Positions 17,586-25,606 of a DNA stretch of 64,000 nucleotides are shown here, one piece after another; the first letter of the stretch is position 1, and each line of letters opens with the position of its first letter. The notes beneath the pieces are model-generated. The model worked only from the letters and a program-made list of their open reading frames with translations, made no database searches and was not told the origin of the DNA. The stretch covers positions 930,001-994,000 of the forward strand of contig NZ_OX365700.1 in NCBI RefSeq assembly GCF_947241125.1. The letters run 5' to 3'. This DNA is from Nitrospira tepida. GTDB taxonomy: Bacteria; Nitrospirota; Nitrospiria; Nitrospirales; Nitrospiraceae. The position numbers were made by a program, and so were the translations under genes.

Positions 17586-18860
17586 ATGCGATCCATCGTG
17601 GTTGCCGCTTGTGTTCTCCTGTCGCTGAGGGGGACCGTCGGCTTGTTGCCGGCGGCCGATGTGGCGGAGTTATCCGAGGCTGCGGGTCTGTCCCTGCTCG
17701 AGAGGCCGCTGAGCGTCATCGAGACCCCCGGCCAGCTTTCGCCACCGGCTCTTCAATTCGACCAGAGAGGCCTCCTCTACCTGGCGTGGTTTGAAAAGCA
17801 GCAGGGAGGAGCGAGTGTCAAGTTGGCGCAGGTCGAGGGATCGGCCATTTCCGCCGTTGCCCAGGTCAACAGGAAAGGGGAGGGGCCCAGCACCGTGCAT
17901 CAGTCCCCCGGGGTCGCGGTCGGAGCCGGCGGCCTGTACGTAACCTGGTCGTCGGCCAACCGGACGCCGGGAGCAATGTTCGCCTCCGACCTGCGGGTTG
18001 TCCGATCGACGGACAGCGGCCGCACCTTCGACTCCCCGGTCCAGGTCAATGATGACGGGCTGCCGATCTCCCACACGTTCGAAGATGTGACAGCCGTTCC
18101 CGAGGGAGATGTCTATCTGGCCTGGCTGGATGGGCGCAACAAGGAGCGGAGTGGAGCGGGAATCCTCTTTGCCCGATCCACGGATCAGGGTGGCTCGATT
18201 GAGCGCAATTTCCAGATCGACGGCATGGCCTGTCCCTGCTGCCGTCCCATGCTGGCCGTGGCTCCCGACGGCCAGCTCTGGGTCGCGTGGCGGAAAGTAT
18301 TCGACGGGAACGTGCGCGATATCGTCGTCGCCAAGTCCGCCGACCGTGGCCGTTCCTTTGATCGGCCGCGGCTTGTCCGGAAGGACAACTGGGTCTTCAC
18401 GGCCTGTCCGCACCGGGGGCCGTCGGTGGCGTTCGATCGGTTCGGCCGGATGTATGTGGGATGGTACACGGAGGAGACGGACGAACAGCCGCGTCTGTTG
18501 GTGGCCACGTCCGACGATCAAGGGAACACGTTTACGGATCCCGTCTCCCTGCATCTCTCCAGGACGTCCGTGCCCGATCAGTTGCGGATGGCGGTGCATC
18601 CCGACGGGGCGGTTGTCGCCGTGTGGGAGGAACTGACTGGGGTGCGTAAGGAAACCGTCATGCGCATCTCCATGGATCGGGGCCGATCGTTCGGTCCGCT
18701 CAAAAAGCTGAGTACCGCAGCCAAGGCCGAGCACCCGACGGTGGCCATTGATCGGAGCGGTCGCGTCGCGCTCAGTTGGATAGAACATACGTTCCCGATG
18801 AACCGGCTCCTAGTGCAACAGGGGCAACTTGATCTGGAGAGAATCACCGGAAAGCCGTGA
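17586..18860 (+). CDS. Secreted Asp-box (BNR/sialidase-fold) propeller protein with CPCC motif
   Basis: This 424-residue protein has a signal peptide (residues 1-22). The body is a sialidase-like propeller with four visible Asp-box repeats: STDSGRTFDSP, SADRGRSFDRP, SDDQGNTFTDP and SMDRGRSFGPL. The catalytic Arg triad and Tyr/Glu pair of true sialidases cannot be assigned, so enzymatic activity is doubtful. A striking insertion, IDGMACPCCRPM, near residue 220 offers adjacent cysteines for metal. It ends by overlapping the TonB gene (GTGA), so the two are co-translated. A structural or metal-presenting role for the receptor system is more likely than glycan cleavage. Start chosen at 17586 for its signal peptide and upstream AAGGGG. 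Confidence 0.75.
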   Translation: MRSIVVAACVLLSLRGTVGLLPAADVAELSEAAGLSLLERPLSVIETPGQLSPPALQFDQRGLLYLAWFEKQQGGASVKLAQVEGSAISAVAQVNRKGEGPSTVHQSPGVAVGAGGLYVTWSSANRTPGAMFASDLRVVRSTDSGRTFDSPVQVNDDGLPISHTFEDVTAVPEGDVYLAWLDGRNKERSGAGILFARSTDQGGSIERNFQIDGMACPCCRPMLAVAPDGQLWVAWRKVFDGNVRDIVVAKSADRGRSFDRPRLVRKDNWVFTACPHRGPSVAFDRFGRMYVGWYTEETDEQPRLLVATSDDQGNTFTDPVSLHLSRTSVPDQLRMAVHPDGAVVAVWEELTGVRKETVMRISMDRGRSFGPLKKLSTAAKAEHPTVAIDRSGRVALSWIEHTFPMNRLLVQQGQLDLERITGKP

Positions 18861-20152
18861 CTCGAACGGGATTTCTCATGACGTATGACGCGCGATGCCG
18901 GATATCGGGATGGGTGGTGTCCGCACTGCTCCACCTGTGCGCCGTCGGCGTCGCCCTGCTCCTGGTTGCGGAAGTCACACCTCCGACCGACCCTGCTCCC
19001 TTTCAGTGGGAGGTTTCGCTGGTCGAAGCCGTCAACAGGTCCGACTCCGCGCCACCGCTTGCGCAGCCGGCCGAACCCTCGCCGACGTCTCCAACGGTTC
19101 AACAGAGCGCCCCTCCCAAACCCACCATGGTGACCAGGCAGGTCCATACGAGGGTTGAGACGAGGGTGGAGCAGGATCGGCAGGAGAGGCAAGAGAAGAT
19201 GGAGCGCCAGGTCCAGCCGGTCGTTCAGCAAGTGGACGCTGTTCAGGAGGTGATGCGGCAGGCCATCCGTCCCGTGACGGAGAGCGCACCTGCCGGTGAA
19301 CGACAACCGATGCAGGAGCGAACTCCTGCGATGTCGGCGAATCCGGTGCAGACCGCCGCGGTGCCTGTCCCGGTGGAGTCGGCGACGGTAATCGAGCGGG
19401 TCGAAACGAGGCCTGCCGTGGTCTCGACAGCTCCGGCGGAGGTGGCGCGCGCTGTAGCGGTCCGCCACGCTGAAGAGCCCGCAGCCGCTCCAGTTCCGAC
19501 TGTGGTGGAGCGTGCCGCGCTGGTTGAGGCCACGACGCCCCTCGTCGACAGGGACCAGTCAGCGGTCTCGCGCCCGGAGACGAGTGTGCCGGCGCTTGCA
19601 GCGCCTAACAGTAGTCCGACCGCCAGCCTGCCGGCGACGGAACCGGCGCCATCCGCACAACTGTCGGCGGCGGTCTCGCCACAGACGCCGGCCGCTCCCC
19701 CGACTCCCGCGGCGACATCTGTCCCGGCGATGCCGGAACCTCAACCGCCGAATTCCGTACCGGAGGCAGCCGCGTCGGCTGCCGGTGATTCCCGGGAACC
19801 GGTCGGGCGGGAGACCGATCCGGTGGTTGCGAAATCGGCCATGCCACAACCGGCGGCCAAGGCGGACTACCGCTGGCTGGCCGAGTCGCTCTATCGCCGC
19901 ATCGCGGAGTTGAAGCGCTACCCGAGCGTCGCCCGGCTCAACGGTTGGGAGGGGAAAGTCGTCCTCCGCGCGGTGATCACAGCCGACGGGAACTTGGCCG
20001 ATCTACGGATCCAAACGAGTTCCGGATTCGACGCCTTGGATCAGGCCGCGCTCGAAGCGGTCCGCCAAGCCTGTCCATTGCATTTGCAGCATGCCCTGGG
20101 CCGGCCGCAAGTGGTGGTGAGTTTGCCGATCGTCTATAGCTTGTCGAATTGA
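18857..20152 (+). CDS. tonB: TonB-type energy transducer
   Basis: This protein of 431 residues (424 if the ATG at 18878 is used) has an N-terminal membrane helix at about residues 20-40. A very long Pro/Ala/Glu-rich periplasmic spacer (about residues 50-335) follows, then a C-terminal TonB domain with VVLRAVITADGNLADLRIQT and the final VVVSLPIVYSLSN. The spacer exceeds that of E. coli TonB. TonB couples the proton-motive force, through ExbB/ExbD, to outer-membrane receptors; no exbB or exbD lies in this window. Neighbours are the Asp-box propeller upstream (4-base overlap) and TlpA, a His-rich protein and a TonB-dependent receptor downstream. The obvious client is the receptor at 21230-23533. 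Confidence 0.88.
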   Translation: MTRTGFLMTYDARCRISGWVVSALLHLCAVGVALLLVAEVTPPTDPAPFQWEVSLVEAVNRSDSAPPLAQPAEPSPTSPTVQQSAPPKPTMVTRQVHTRVETRVEQDRQERQEKMERQVQPVVQQVDAVQEVMRQAIRPVTESAPAGERQPMQERTPAMSANPVQTAAVPVPVESATVIERVETRPAVVSTAPAEVARAVAVRHAEEPAAAPVPTVVERAALVEATTPLVDRDQSAVSRPETSVPALAAPNSSPTASLPATEPAPSAQLSAAVSPQTPAAPPTPAATSVPAMPEPQPPNSVPEAAASAAGDSREPVGRETDPVVAKSAMPQPAAKADYRWLAESLYRRIAELKRYPSVARLNGWEGKVVLRAVITADGNLADLRIQTSSGFDALDQAALEAVRQACPLHLQHALGRPQVVVSLPIVYSLSN

Positions 20153-20171
20153 TGTGGCCGGAAGTGTCGTG

Positions 20172-20747
20172 ATGCGCGGCGGCAGATTGAAACGAAGCGT
20201 CGGAGCCTGGGCGCTGCGGAGCCTCTGCGCGGCTGGCCTCATCCTCTGGATGTCGGGATGGCCGGCTCATGCGGGGGACCAGGAGGATCCGATGACGGCC
20301 ATGGGAATGGCGCGGATCCCTCCCGGGACCTCGGCGGCATCATTTGACCTGCCTTCCTTGGACGGCGGCAGGATGGGCTCCAAGGATTTCGCCGGAAAAG
20401 TCGTCCTGCTCAACTTCTGGGCCACCTGGTGCGGACCTTGTAAGGACGAGATGCCTTCCCTGGGACGCTTGCGGGAGCAGCTCGATCCGAACGTCTTTGC
20501 GGTGGTGACGATGACGACGGATGTGCAGGCGGACGGGATTCGGCGGTTTCTGGCGCAGCTTCGGGTGACGTTGCCCGTGCTCTTTGACGAACAGCAGGAC
20601 GTGTCACGCGCGTTCATGGTGCGCGGGCTGCCGACGACGTTTTTGATTGCGGCGGACGGCACGGTGCTCGCTCGCGCGGTCGGGCCGAGAGAGTGGGACA
20701 GCGCGGCGGCCGTGGCGCTCATGCAGCAGGCGCTGGGGCAGAAATGA
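20172..20747 (+). CDS. TlpA-like periplasmic thioredoxin, second copy
   Basis: This 191-residue protein has a signal/anchor (residues 10-30) and a Redoxin-type thioredoxin domain with VVLLNFWATWCGPCKDEMPS and the cis-Pro loop VRGLPTTFLIAADG. A start at the GTG at 20154 would add six residues. Compared with the first TlpA (WCKPC), the active site here is the classical WCGPC. It starts 19 bases after tonB and overlaps the next gene by four bases (ATGA), so it belongs to one operon with tonB and the receptor. A role as reductant for Cys pairs in the adjacent CxWxC or LCLWACN protein is inference. Confidence 0.87.
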   Translation: MRGGRLKRSVGAWALRSLCAAGLILWMSGWPAHAGDQEDPMTAMGMARIPPGTSAASFDLPSLDGGRMGSKDFAGKVVLLNFWATWCGPCKDEMPSLGRLREQLDPNVFAVVTMTTDVQADGIRRFLAQLRVTLPVLFDEQQDVSRAFMVRGLPTTFLIAADGTVLARAVGPREWDSAAAVALMQQALGQK

Positions 20748-21088
20748 TCGCGCGAACGGGGTCCAAGCCATGGCGTCGGCTTGCCGGTCTCTGCGTGGTG
20801 CTCTATGTGCTGCTCCTGGCTGCCGCCGCGTTCTGTCCGCTGGTTCATCATTCAGGCGATACCCACGCTCACCATCATGATGGGCGGGCGCCGGCCGGCG
20901 GCCTGCACTCCGCCCTCTGCCTCTGGGCCTGCAACATCTCCACCACCGCGAGTCTTCCTGCCGCGCCGGTTCAGCTTATTGCGGCGACAGCCCTGTTGCG
21001 GCTCCCGGTGCAGGATTTCCTTCCTCCAGCCGGCTCGTCTGACCTCATGGGCCGGACTCGTGCGCCTCCCCGGCTCCCCGTCCTGTAA
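20744..21088 (+). CDS. Small His-rich CxWxC membrane protein, family member 5
   Basis: This is a 114-residue protein whose start ATG overlaps the TlpA stop (ATGA). It has a membrane helix at about residues 11-31, a His cluster in HHSGDTHAHHHDG, the core LHSALCLWACNIS (C-L-W-A-C), a hydrophobic middle stretch and the closing TRAPPRLPVL. It belongs to a second subtype together with member 6, in which YPATVP is replaced by other residues and the core is C-x-W-A-C. Translational coupling to TlpA on one side and its position before a TonB-dependent receptor on the other tie this family to receptor-mediated uptake. Confidence 0.75.
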   Translation: MIARTGSKPWRRLAGLCVVLYVLLLAAAAFCPLVHHSGDTHAHHHDGRAPAGGLHSALCLWACNISTTASLPAAPVQLIAATALLRLPVQDFLPPAGSSDLMGRTRAPPRLPVL

Positions 21089-21229
21089 GGCAACGTCACA
21101 ACGCTGAAGGCCTGCGGTCATCGGTGTGCCGATGAACGTTTGCGCACGGAGCCAAGGGATGCCGGTCCCTGCGTCTGGTCTTCGAGACAGGCAGAGCCGG
21201 GATTGGGGAGCGAAGGAGCGATTTCGACC

Positions 21230-23533
21230 ATGAAGGACCTACGAGGAGTTGGAGCGGATGGCGAGCGGAAACGAAGCGGATTTGGATGGATGCTGTTGGT
21301 TCTGCTGGGGTGGAGCATGATGCCGGCGGCAGGCGCAGTCGGTCATGCGACGGAACGGGAATCGAGTGATGTCTCGACCGGGACGGCTGAGCGGGCCAGT
21401 GAACAGCCGACCCTGCAGGAATATGAGCGGCAACTGGAGCGGAACCCGGAATCGAGCGACGAACTCGTCCGGATGGACCCGGTCACGATCACCGCTACAA
21501 GAACGCCGAAACACGTGACTCAGGTCCCCGGCGCGGTCACGGTTGTGGAACAGAAACAGATTCTCCAGGGGAGGCCGGCGACGGGCGTCGATGAGACCCT
21601 ACGGATCGTCCCCGGCGTTCAGGCGGAGCGGCGATTCGGTCCCGATGATGTGCGCATTTCGATTCGAGGGAGCGGCGTGCGCTCGACGTTCGGAGTGCGG
21701 AGCATACGAGTCCTGATCGACGGTATTCCATTGACCGAGGTGGACGGGCAAACCCGTCTGGAACCGATTGATCTGGACGCCGTGGCGCGGGTCGAGGTGT
21801 TGAGGGGCCCAAGTTCCACGCTCTACGGCAACGCGTCGGCAGGGGTGATCAACTATGTGCTGGAAGAGGGTTCGCAAGGGAATACCTATGTCGAGCCACG
21901 GTTCGTCTTCGGGGCGTATGAGTTTTACAAGTATCGACTCAAAGCGGCCGGAGCGAGCGACAAGTTCAGTTGGATGGGGAACTATTCCTTTTTGGATTCC
22001 GGCGGCTATCGGGACCATTCAACTACCCGCAATCAGCGGTTTCTCGGAAAGTTCAAATACAAGTTCAGCGATCATTCCGATCTGTCGCTGGTCGTCACCT
22101 ATGGGCAGATGGACGGGGATATTCCCGGCAATCTCTTTCGATCGGAGTTTGAGACCAACCCCCGCCAACAGCAGCAAACCCCGCATCCGATCCCGCCGGC
22201 GTTGTTCCCGGCCACGACCCCTTATGCCGCCTTTCAGCCGGCCCGCAAAGATGAGCGCTTCCGTCCGGCCCTGACCTATCGGAATCAATTCACCGAGCAT
22301 CAGGAGATCAGCGTCACAGGGTTCTTCGCGACGCGCGATCTGTATCATCCGCTGTGTTGTTTTCCCGGCAGCCTGATCACCCTCACCAGGATCGAAAATG
22401 CGGCGTTCATCAAGTACGCAAACACGGTGTCGCTTTTCGACCATGACAACCGCCTCATCATCGGGTACGACTGGCAGGATCAAAACTCGGTGAACAAGAA
22501 TTATGCGAATGTGCTCGGATCGCCGGGGGCGCTTCAGGAATATTCACAGGCGCGGATCAATCAAGACGGGGTCTATGCGCAAAACGAATTCAAGTTGACG
22601 GACACCGTCGAACTCATCGGCGGCGTGCGCTACAGCCAAGTCCGATTCAAGGTGGAGGACCATCTTCAGCTCGGCGGAGTGAACGGGTCGGGGCGGCGCA
22701 ATTTCGCGCAAACGACGGGGCTGGCGGGCATTCGCTACAGCCCCGTGAAGTGGGCCAATTTTTATTTCAGCTTCGGGCAATCGTTCGAAACCCCGACGGG
22801 AACCGAATTCCGGAATCCTACCACCGCCACCGGCGTGGGGTTGAATCCCAACATCACGCCCCAGAAGTCCTCGAACTACGAAGTCGGCGTGAAAGGGGCG
22901 GTCGGCGACAAGCTGTTCTACGACATCGCCCTCTATCGCCAGCATTTTACGGATGAACTGCTGCAATTCAACACCGGGTTCACCGGGCCATGCAGCATTT
23001 TCGCCCCGTGCTTCCGCAACGCCGGCAAGAGCGATCATGACGGATTTGAAATCGGCCTGGCTTACCGTCCGGTTCCGCCGGTCACCGTTCAGATGGCCTA
23101 TACCTACGCCGACTATCGCTTCCGGGACTATGTGGTCAACGGGGTGCAACTGGCCGGCCGGCGGCTGCCCGGAGTGCCGGAACACCGGCTGATTATCGAT
23201 CTCACGTACGAACAGCTCACCGGGGTTCTGGCGGGGGCATTCGGCGGGGTGGAATGGCAATACCAGACGGACTACTTCTTGAGCGACACCAATCTGGAAA
23301 CATCGTCTCCATTGAACGGCCAGAAAAATCCTAGTTACACGGTCACGAGCCTCAAGAGCGGCTACAAGACGATGCTGGATCGCCACTGGGGCATCGAGGT
23401 GTTCGGAAGGCTCGAGAATATTTTCGACGCGAATTACGCGTTTGCCACCGTGAATCCGGGTAATGCACCGGCCTTCGGTCCGTTTGTGGGCCGCAATGTG
23501 TTCGGCGGGCTCTCGGTGCGATACGTGTTCTAG
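21230..23533 (+). CDS. TonB-dependent outer-membrane receptor 1
   Basis: This 767-residue protein has a long signal region (residues 1-40). A TonB-box-like segment, DPVTITATRT, lies near residue 86, followed by the plug domain (VTVVEQKQI, GVQAERRFGPDDVRISIRG, VEVLRGPSSTLYGNASAGVI) and a 22-strand barrel ending in LSVRYVF. An extracellular loop carries the paired cysteines HPLCCFPG and another the CSIFAPCF stretch. The start was set at the ATG at 21230, because longer frames add a non-secretory leader. The plug resembles siderophore/metal-chelate receptors of the FecA/FepA class; the ligand is unknown. Upstream tonB, TlpA and a His-rich protein support metal-chelate uptake, copper being my favoured guess. 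Confidence 0.9.
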   Translation: MKDLRGVGADGERKRSGFGWMLLVLLGWSMMPAAGAVGHATERESSDVSTGTAERASEQPTLQEYERQLERNPESSDELVRMDPVTITATRTPKHVTQVPGAVTVVEQKQILQGRPATGVDETLRIVPGVQAERRFGPDDVRISIRGSGVRSTFGVRSIRVLIDGIPLTEVDGQTRLEPIDLDAVARVEVLRGPSSTLYGNASAGVINYVLEEGSQGNTYVEPRFVFGAYEFYKYRLKAAGASDKFSWMGNYSFLDSGGYRDHSTTRNQRFLGKFKYKFSDHSDLSLVVTYGQMDGDIPGNLFRSEFETNPRQQQQTPHPIPPALFPATTPYAAFQPARKDERFRPALTYRNQFTEHQEISVTGFFATRDLYHPLCCFPGSLITLTRIENAAFIKYANTVSLFDHDNRLIIGYDWQDQNSVNKNYANVLGSPGALQEYSQARINQDGVYAQNEFKLTDTVELIGGVRYSQVRFKVEDHLQLGGVNGSGRRNFAQTTGLAGIRYSPVKWANFYFSFGQSFETPTGTEFRNPTTATGVGLNPNITPQKSSNYEVGVKGAVGDKLFYDIALYRQHFTDELLQFNTGFTGPCSIFAPCFRNAGKSDHDGFEIGLAYRPVPPVTVQMAYTYADYRFRDYVVNGVQLAGRRLPGVPEHRLIIDLTYEQLTGVLAGAFGGVEWQYQTDYFLSDTNLETSSPLNGQKNPSYTVTSLKSGYKTMLDRHWGIEVFGRLENIFDANYAFATVNPGNAPAFGPFVGRNVFGGLSVRYVF

Positions 23534-23573
23534 CGCAAGTCTCGCATGACGGCATAGTTCACGGAGGTGCGGT

Positions 23574-23807
23574 ATGGGCAAGATTCTCCTGCGAGTCAAC
23601 GAGGCGGCGGAGGCGCTGAGTGTCAGCCGTTGGACGATCTACCGCTGGGTGGAGGAAGGCAAGCTAAAGGGGACGAAGATCGGCAAAGGCAGTCTGAGAG
23701 TCCTGAAAGAATCGGTGGTTCAACTGATCGATCAAAACCGGCTTGATCGGTGGGACGAGAGCGCAACCGTTGAGAGACGGAGCCCCCGTCCGGTCCGGCC
23801 ATCCTGA
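23574..23807 (+). CDS. Small excisionase/MerR-type helix-turn-helix protein
   Basis: This 77-residue protein has a winged helix-turn-helix of the excisionase (HTH_17) type: LLRVNEAAEALSVSRWTIYRWVEEGKLKGTKIG, here seen in parts as RVNEAAEALSVSR and TIYRWVEEGKLKG, with the wing KIGKGSLRVLKESV. A GGAGGTGCGGT site lies a few bases before the ATG. No integrase, attachment site or phage gene is nearby, so a transcriptional role for the surrounding metal island is as likely as excision. It sits 40 bases after the receptor gene. Confidence 0.8.
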   Translation: MGKILLRVNEAAEALSVSRWTIYRWVEEGKLKGTKIGKGSLRVLKESVVQLIDQNRLDRWDESATVERRSPRPVRPS

Positions 23808-23968
23808 ACGGCCATGCAAGGGCGCATCTTGCAGACGATGATGGACTCCATATTGGGATCGGCCCCGGCTGGGACCAATATGTCGCCGATTGTGTAGCGG
23901 GCGTGAGCAGCCGTCGGTAGACCGACTGAGGCGAACAGCGTATACAACATTGGTCTTGTGATGAGTTC

Positions 23969-24289
23969 ATGATGACAGGCATGCTCCGACCTCAGACGCT
24001 GACGGCCGGCCTTCTGGCAGCGACCTATGCCGGCCTCCTCATGCTCGCGGCTATCTGTTCGATGGGGCAGCTTCCGGCCTCCGCGCATGATCATCACGGA
24101 AGCCATGCTCCACACTCGCTCCTCTGTGCCTGGGCTTGCCAGGCGGCTTCGGATGAGCAAGGCGGAGATGTCGAAACGGTCGCCGTATTCCGTCCCTTGA
24201 TTCTCCTGACTTTGCTGCCTCCTCCCTCTCCTCTTCCGTCGATCGATCCAACCGGCTGTCCCAGCCGGGCTCCGCCACTCTCCGCCTAG
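23969..24289 (+). CDS. Small His-rich CxWxC membrane protein, family member 6
   Basis: This 106-residue protein has a hydrophobic helix at about residues 12-32, the His cluster SAHDHHGSHAPHS, the core LLCAWACQAASDEQ (C-A-W-A-C) and the closing segment CPSRAPPLSA. It groups with member 5. It stands alone between the helix-turn-helix gene and a heme-less P460-like gene, so it may be the last gene of the receptor operon or have its own promoter in the 160 bases upstream. Same inferred role as the other members. Confidence 0.72.
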   Translation: MMTGMLRPQTLTAGLLAATYAGLLMLAAICSMGQLPASAHDHHGSHAPHSLLCAWACQAASDEQGGDVETVAVFRPLILLTLLPPPSPLPSIDPTGCPSRAPPLSA

Positions 24290-24541
24290 CAGGTTGTGGA
24301 GAGTCGGACGTCCGACGATGCCGAAGCCGGTATCCGGAGGACGGCCCTGCGCTCCAAACCGGTGTCATCAGTTCTAAACATCCCGGATTTTCGCAGAAGG
24401 CGAAACCGAGACATGTCCGAGCGGACCGCACCTCCGTCCGGACATCATCCGGGGTGGGCTGGTTGACTGCCTCCCCCACCCCGGCCCTTCGGCGCTCCTC
24501 TGCCGTGACAAATCAACCTGAAGGATGTGAGAGGTGATGTG

Positions 24542-25114
24542 ATGTTCATCGGCACAAATAAAGAGAGCACAACTCTTCACCGGCCTGCCGGAGACCAGAT
24601 CAATCGGCACACGTCGACGACCACAGAGGAACGGATTGTCAAGCCGCAATCGCATCTCGCGATGCCGGTCATCCGCTTGCTGGCCATTGCGCTGAAGGTG
24701 ACCGCCGACAACCCTCAACCATTGGAGGGAAATCAACTTCGTATTCCGCCCGACTACCGATCCTGGCCGGTGCTGTCGTCCAAACTGGGGGGCGGGGGGT
24801 TCCATCGGAGCGTTCGGTTTTATCTCAACCCCAAGGCCGCGTCCACGTCGGGCTCCCAGCCATTCCCGGCGGGCAGTACCTTTGTGGTCGAAACCTTTCG
24901 GTTAGGTCAGGACAGTTGTCGTGACGCGCCGGACTCTCAGGGAATGAGGAGTGATGTTCTGTTCATCATGACGAAATGCGCCAGCGTTCTGAATTCAGGA
25001 ACCGGCGCGGATGACGCAGAGGTCTGGCTTCATGCCAACTATGACGGGGAGGGCCGACCCCTTGGCACCGGATGGTCGTTGTGCCGGGCGTGTGCGGCTC
25101 CGGTCACCGATTAG
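24542..25114 (+). CDS. Cytochrome P460-like protein lacking the heme-binding His
   Basis: This 190-residue protein has the P460 beginning IPPDYRSWPVLSSKL, the middle RFYLNPKAASTSGSQPFPAG, and an end at the heme site that reads WSLCRACAAPVTD. The normal CxxCH is therefore CRACA: the axial His is replaced by Ala, and the usual tail after it is missing. The ATG at 24542 has GAGAGG upstream but no clear signal peptide follows. An internal ATG at 24662 starts a signal-like MPVIRLLAIALKVTA. The paralogues at 25607 and 42037 have intact CRACH. This one is either decaying or has lost covalent heme for another role. The protein lies 127 bases before an SmbP-like gene. Confidence 0.7.
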   Translation: MFIGTNKESTTLHRPAGDQINRHTSTTTEERIVKPQSHLAMPVIRLLAIALKVTADNPQPLEGNQLRIPPDYRSWPVLSSKLGGGGFHRSVRFYLNPKAASTSGSQPFPAGSTFVVETFRLGQDSCRDAPDSQGMRSDVLFIMTKCASVLNSGTGADDAEVWLHANYDGEGRPLGTGWSLCRACAAPVTD

Positions 25115-25241
25115 CCCGACCCGAAGATGAACGTGCACCGGGGTCCTTCAGGCATGGATGACCGGTTAGAGGGATCGCCTGTCCTGCAGACAATCGTCAA
25201 GTTGTGTCGGCGGGAGGGGCGGTTCAATCACAGGGGAGGAC

Positions 25242-25547
25242 ATGATGCGAAAGACGACGAGAAGGATTGTCGGGGCAACGGCTGCAGTGGGAATCCTGTT
25301 GGCCGCCATGGTGTGGGCGGGAGGGACCGGCCCCCACGCTCAGGAGGGTGTGAATCACGCCAAGGAGGGGATCGTCCATGTGAAGGAAGCGATCGCGCAT
25401 CTGGAGGAGTCGGTCAAGGTCGGCGGTGATCCTCATGCGAAGGAGTCCCTGGCGCATGCAAAGGAAGCGATCAAGCACGCGGAGGAAGCGATCAAGCATG
25501 CGGAGCAGGCCGCAGAACAGACCCCTGCGAAGAAGCCCCCTCGATAG
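25242..25547 (+). CDS. SmbP-like small periplasmic metal-binding protein
   Basis: This 101-residue protein has a signal peptide (residues 1-27) followed by helical heptad repeats rich in His, Glu and Lys: HAKEGIVHVKEAIAHLEE, HAKESLAHAKEAIKHAEEA and IKHAEQAAEQ. SmbP of Nitrosomonas europaea has the same repeat pattern and binds copper and other divalent metals in the periplasm. Size, export signal and repeat register all agree. It precedes an intact cytochrome P460 gene by about 60 bases in the same direction. A role in scavenging or buffering copper follows from the family; the metal in this organism is inferred. The C-terminus ends in a short basic KKPPR tail. Confidence 0.87.
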   Translation: MMRKTTRRIVGATAAVGILLAAMVWAGGTGPHAQEGVNHAKEGIVHVKEAIAHLEESVKVGGDPHAKESLAHAKEAIKHAEEAIKHAEQAAEQTPAKKPPR

Positions 25548-25606
25548 ACCGAACAAGAGGCACGGTAGTCGTTGTCATCCTACGATTGATAAGGGAGGCC
25601 CAGGTG

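Noticed and set aside
23574-24289. Prophage or integrative element boundary suggested by the excisionase-like gene
   Set aside because: No integrase, tRNA, attachment repeat or phage structural gene is found within the window.
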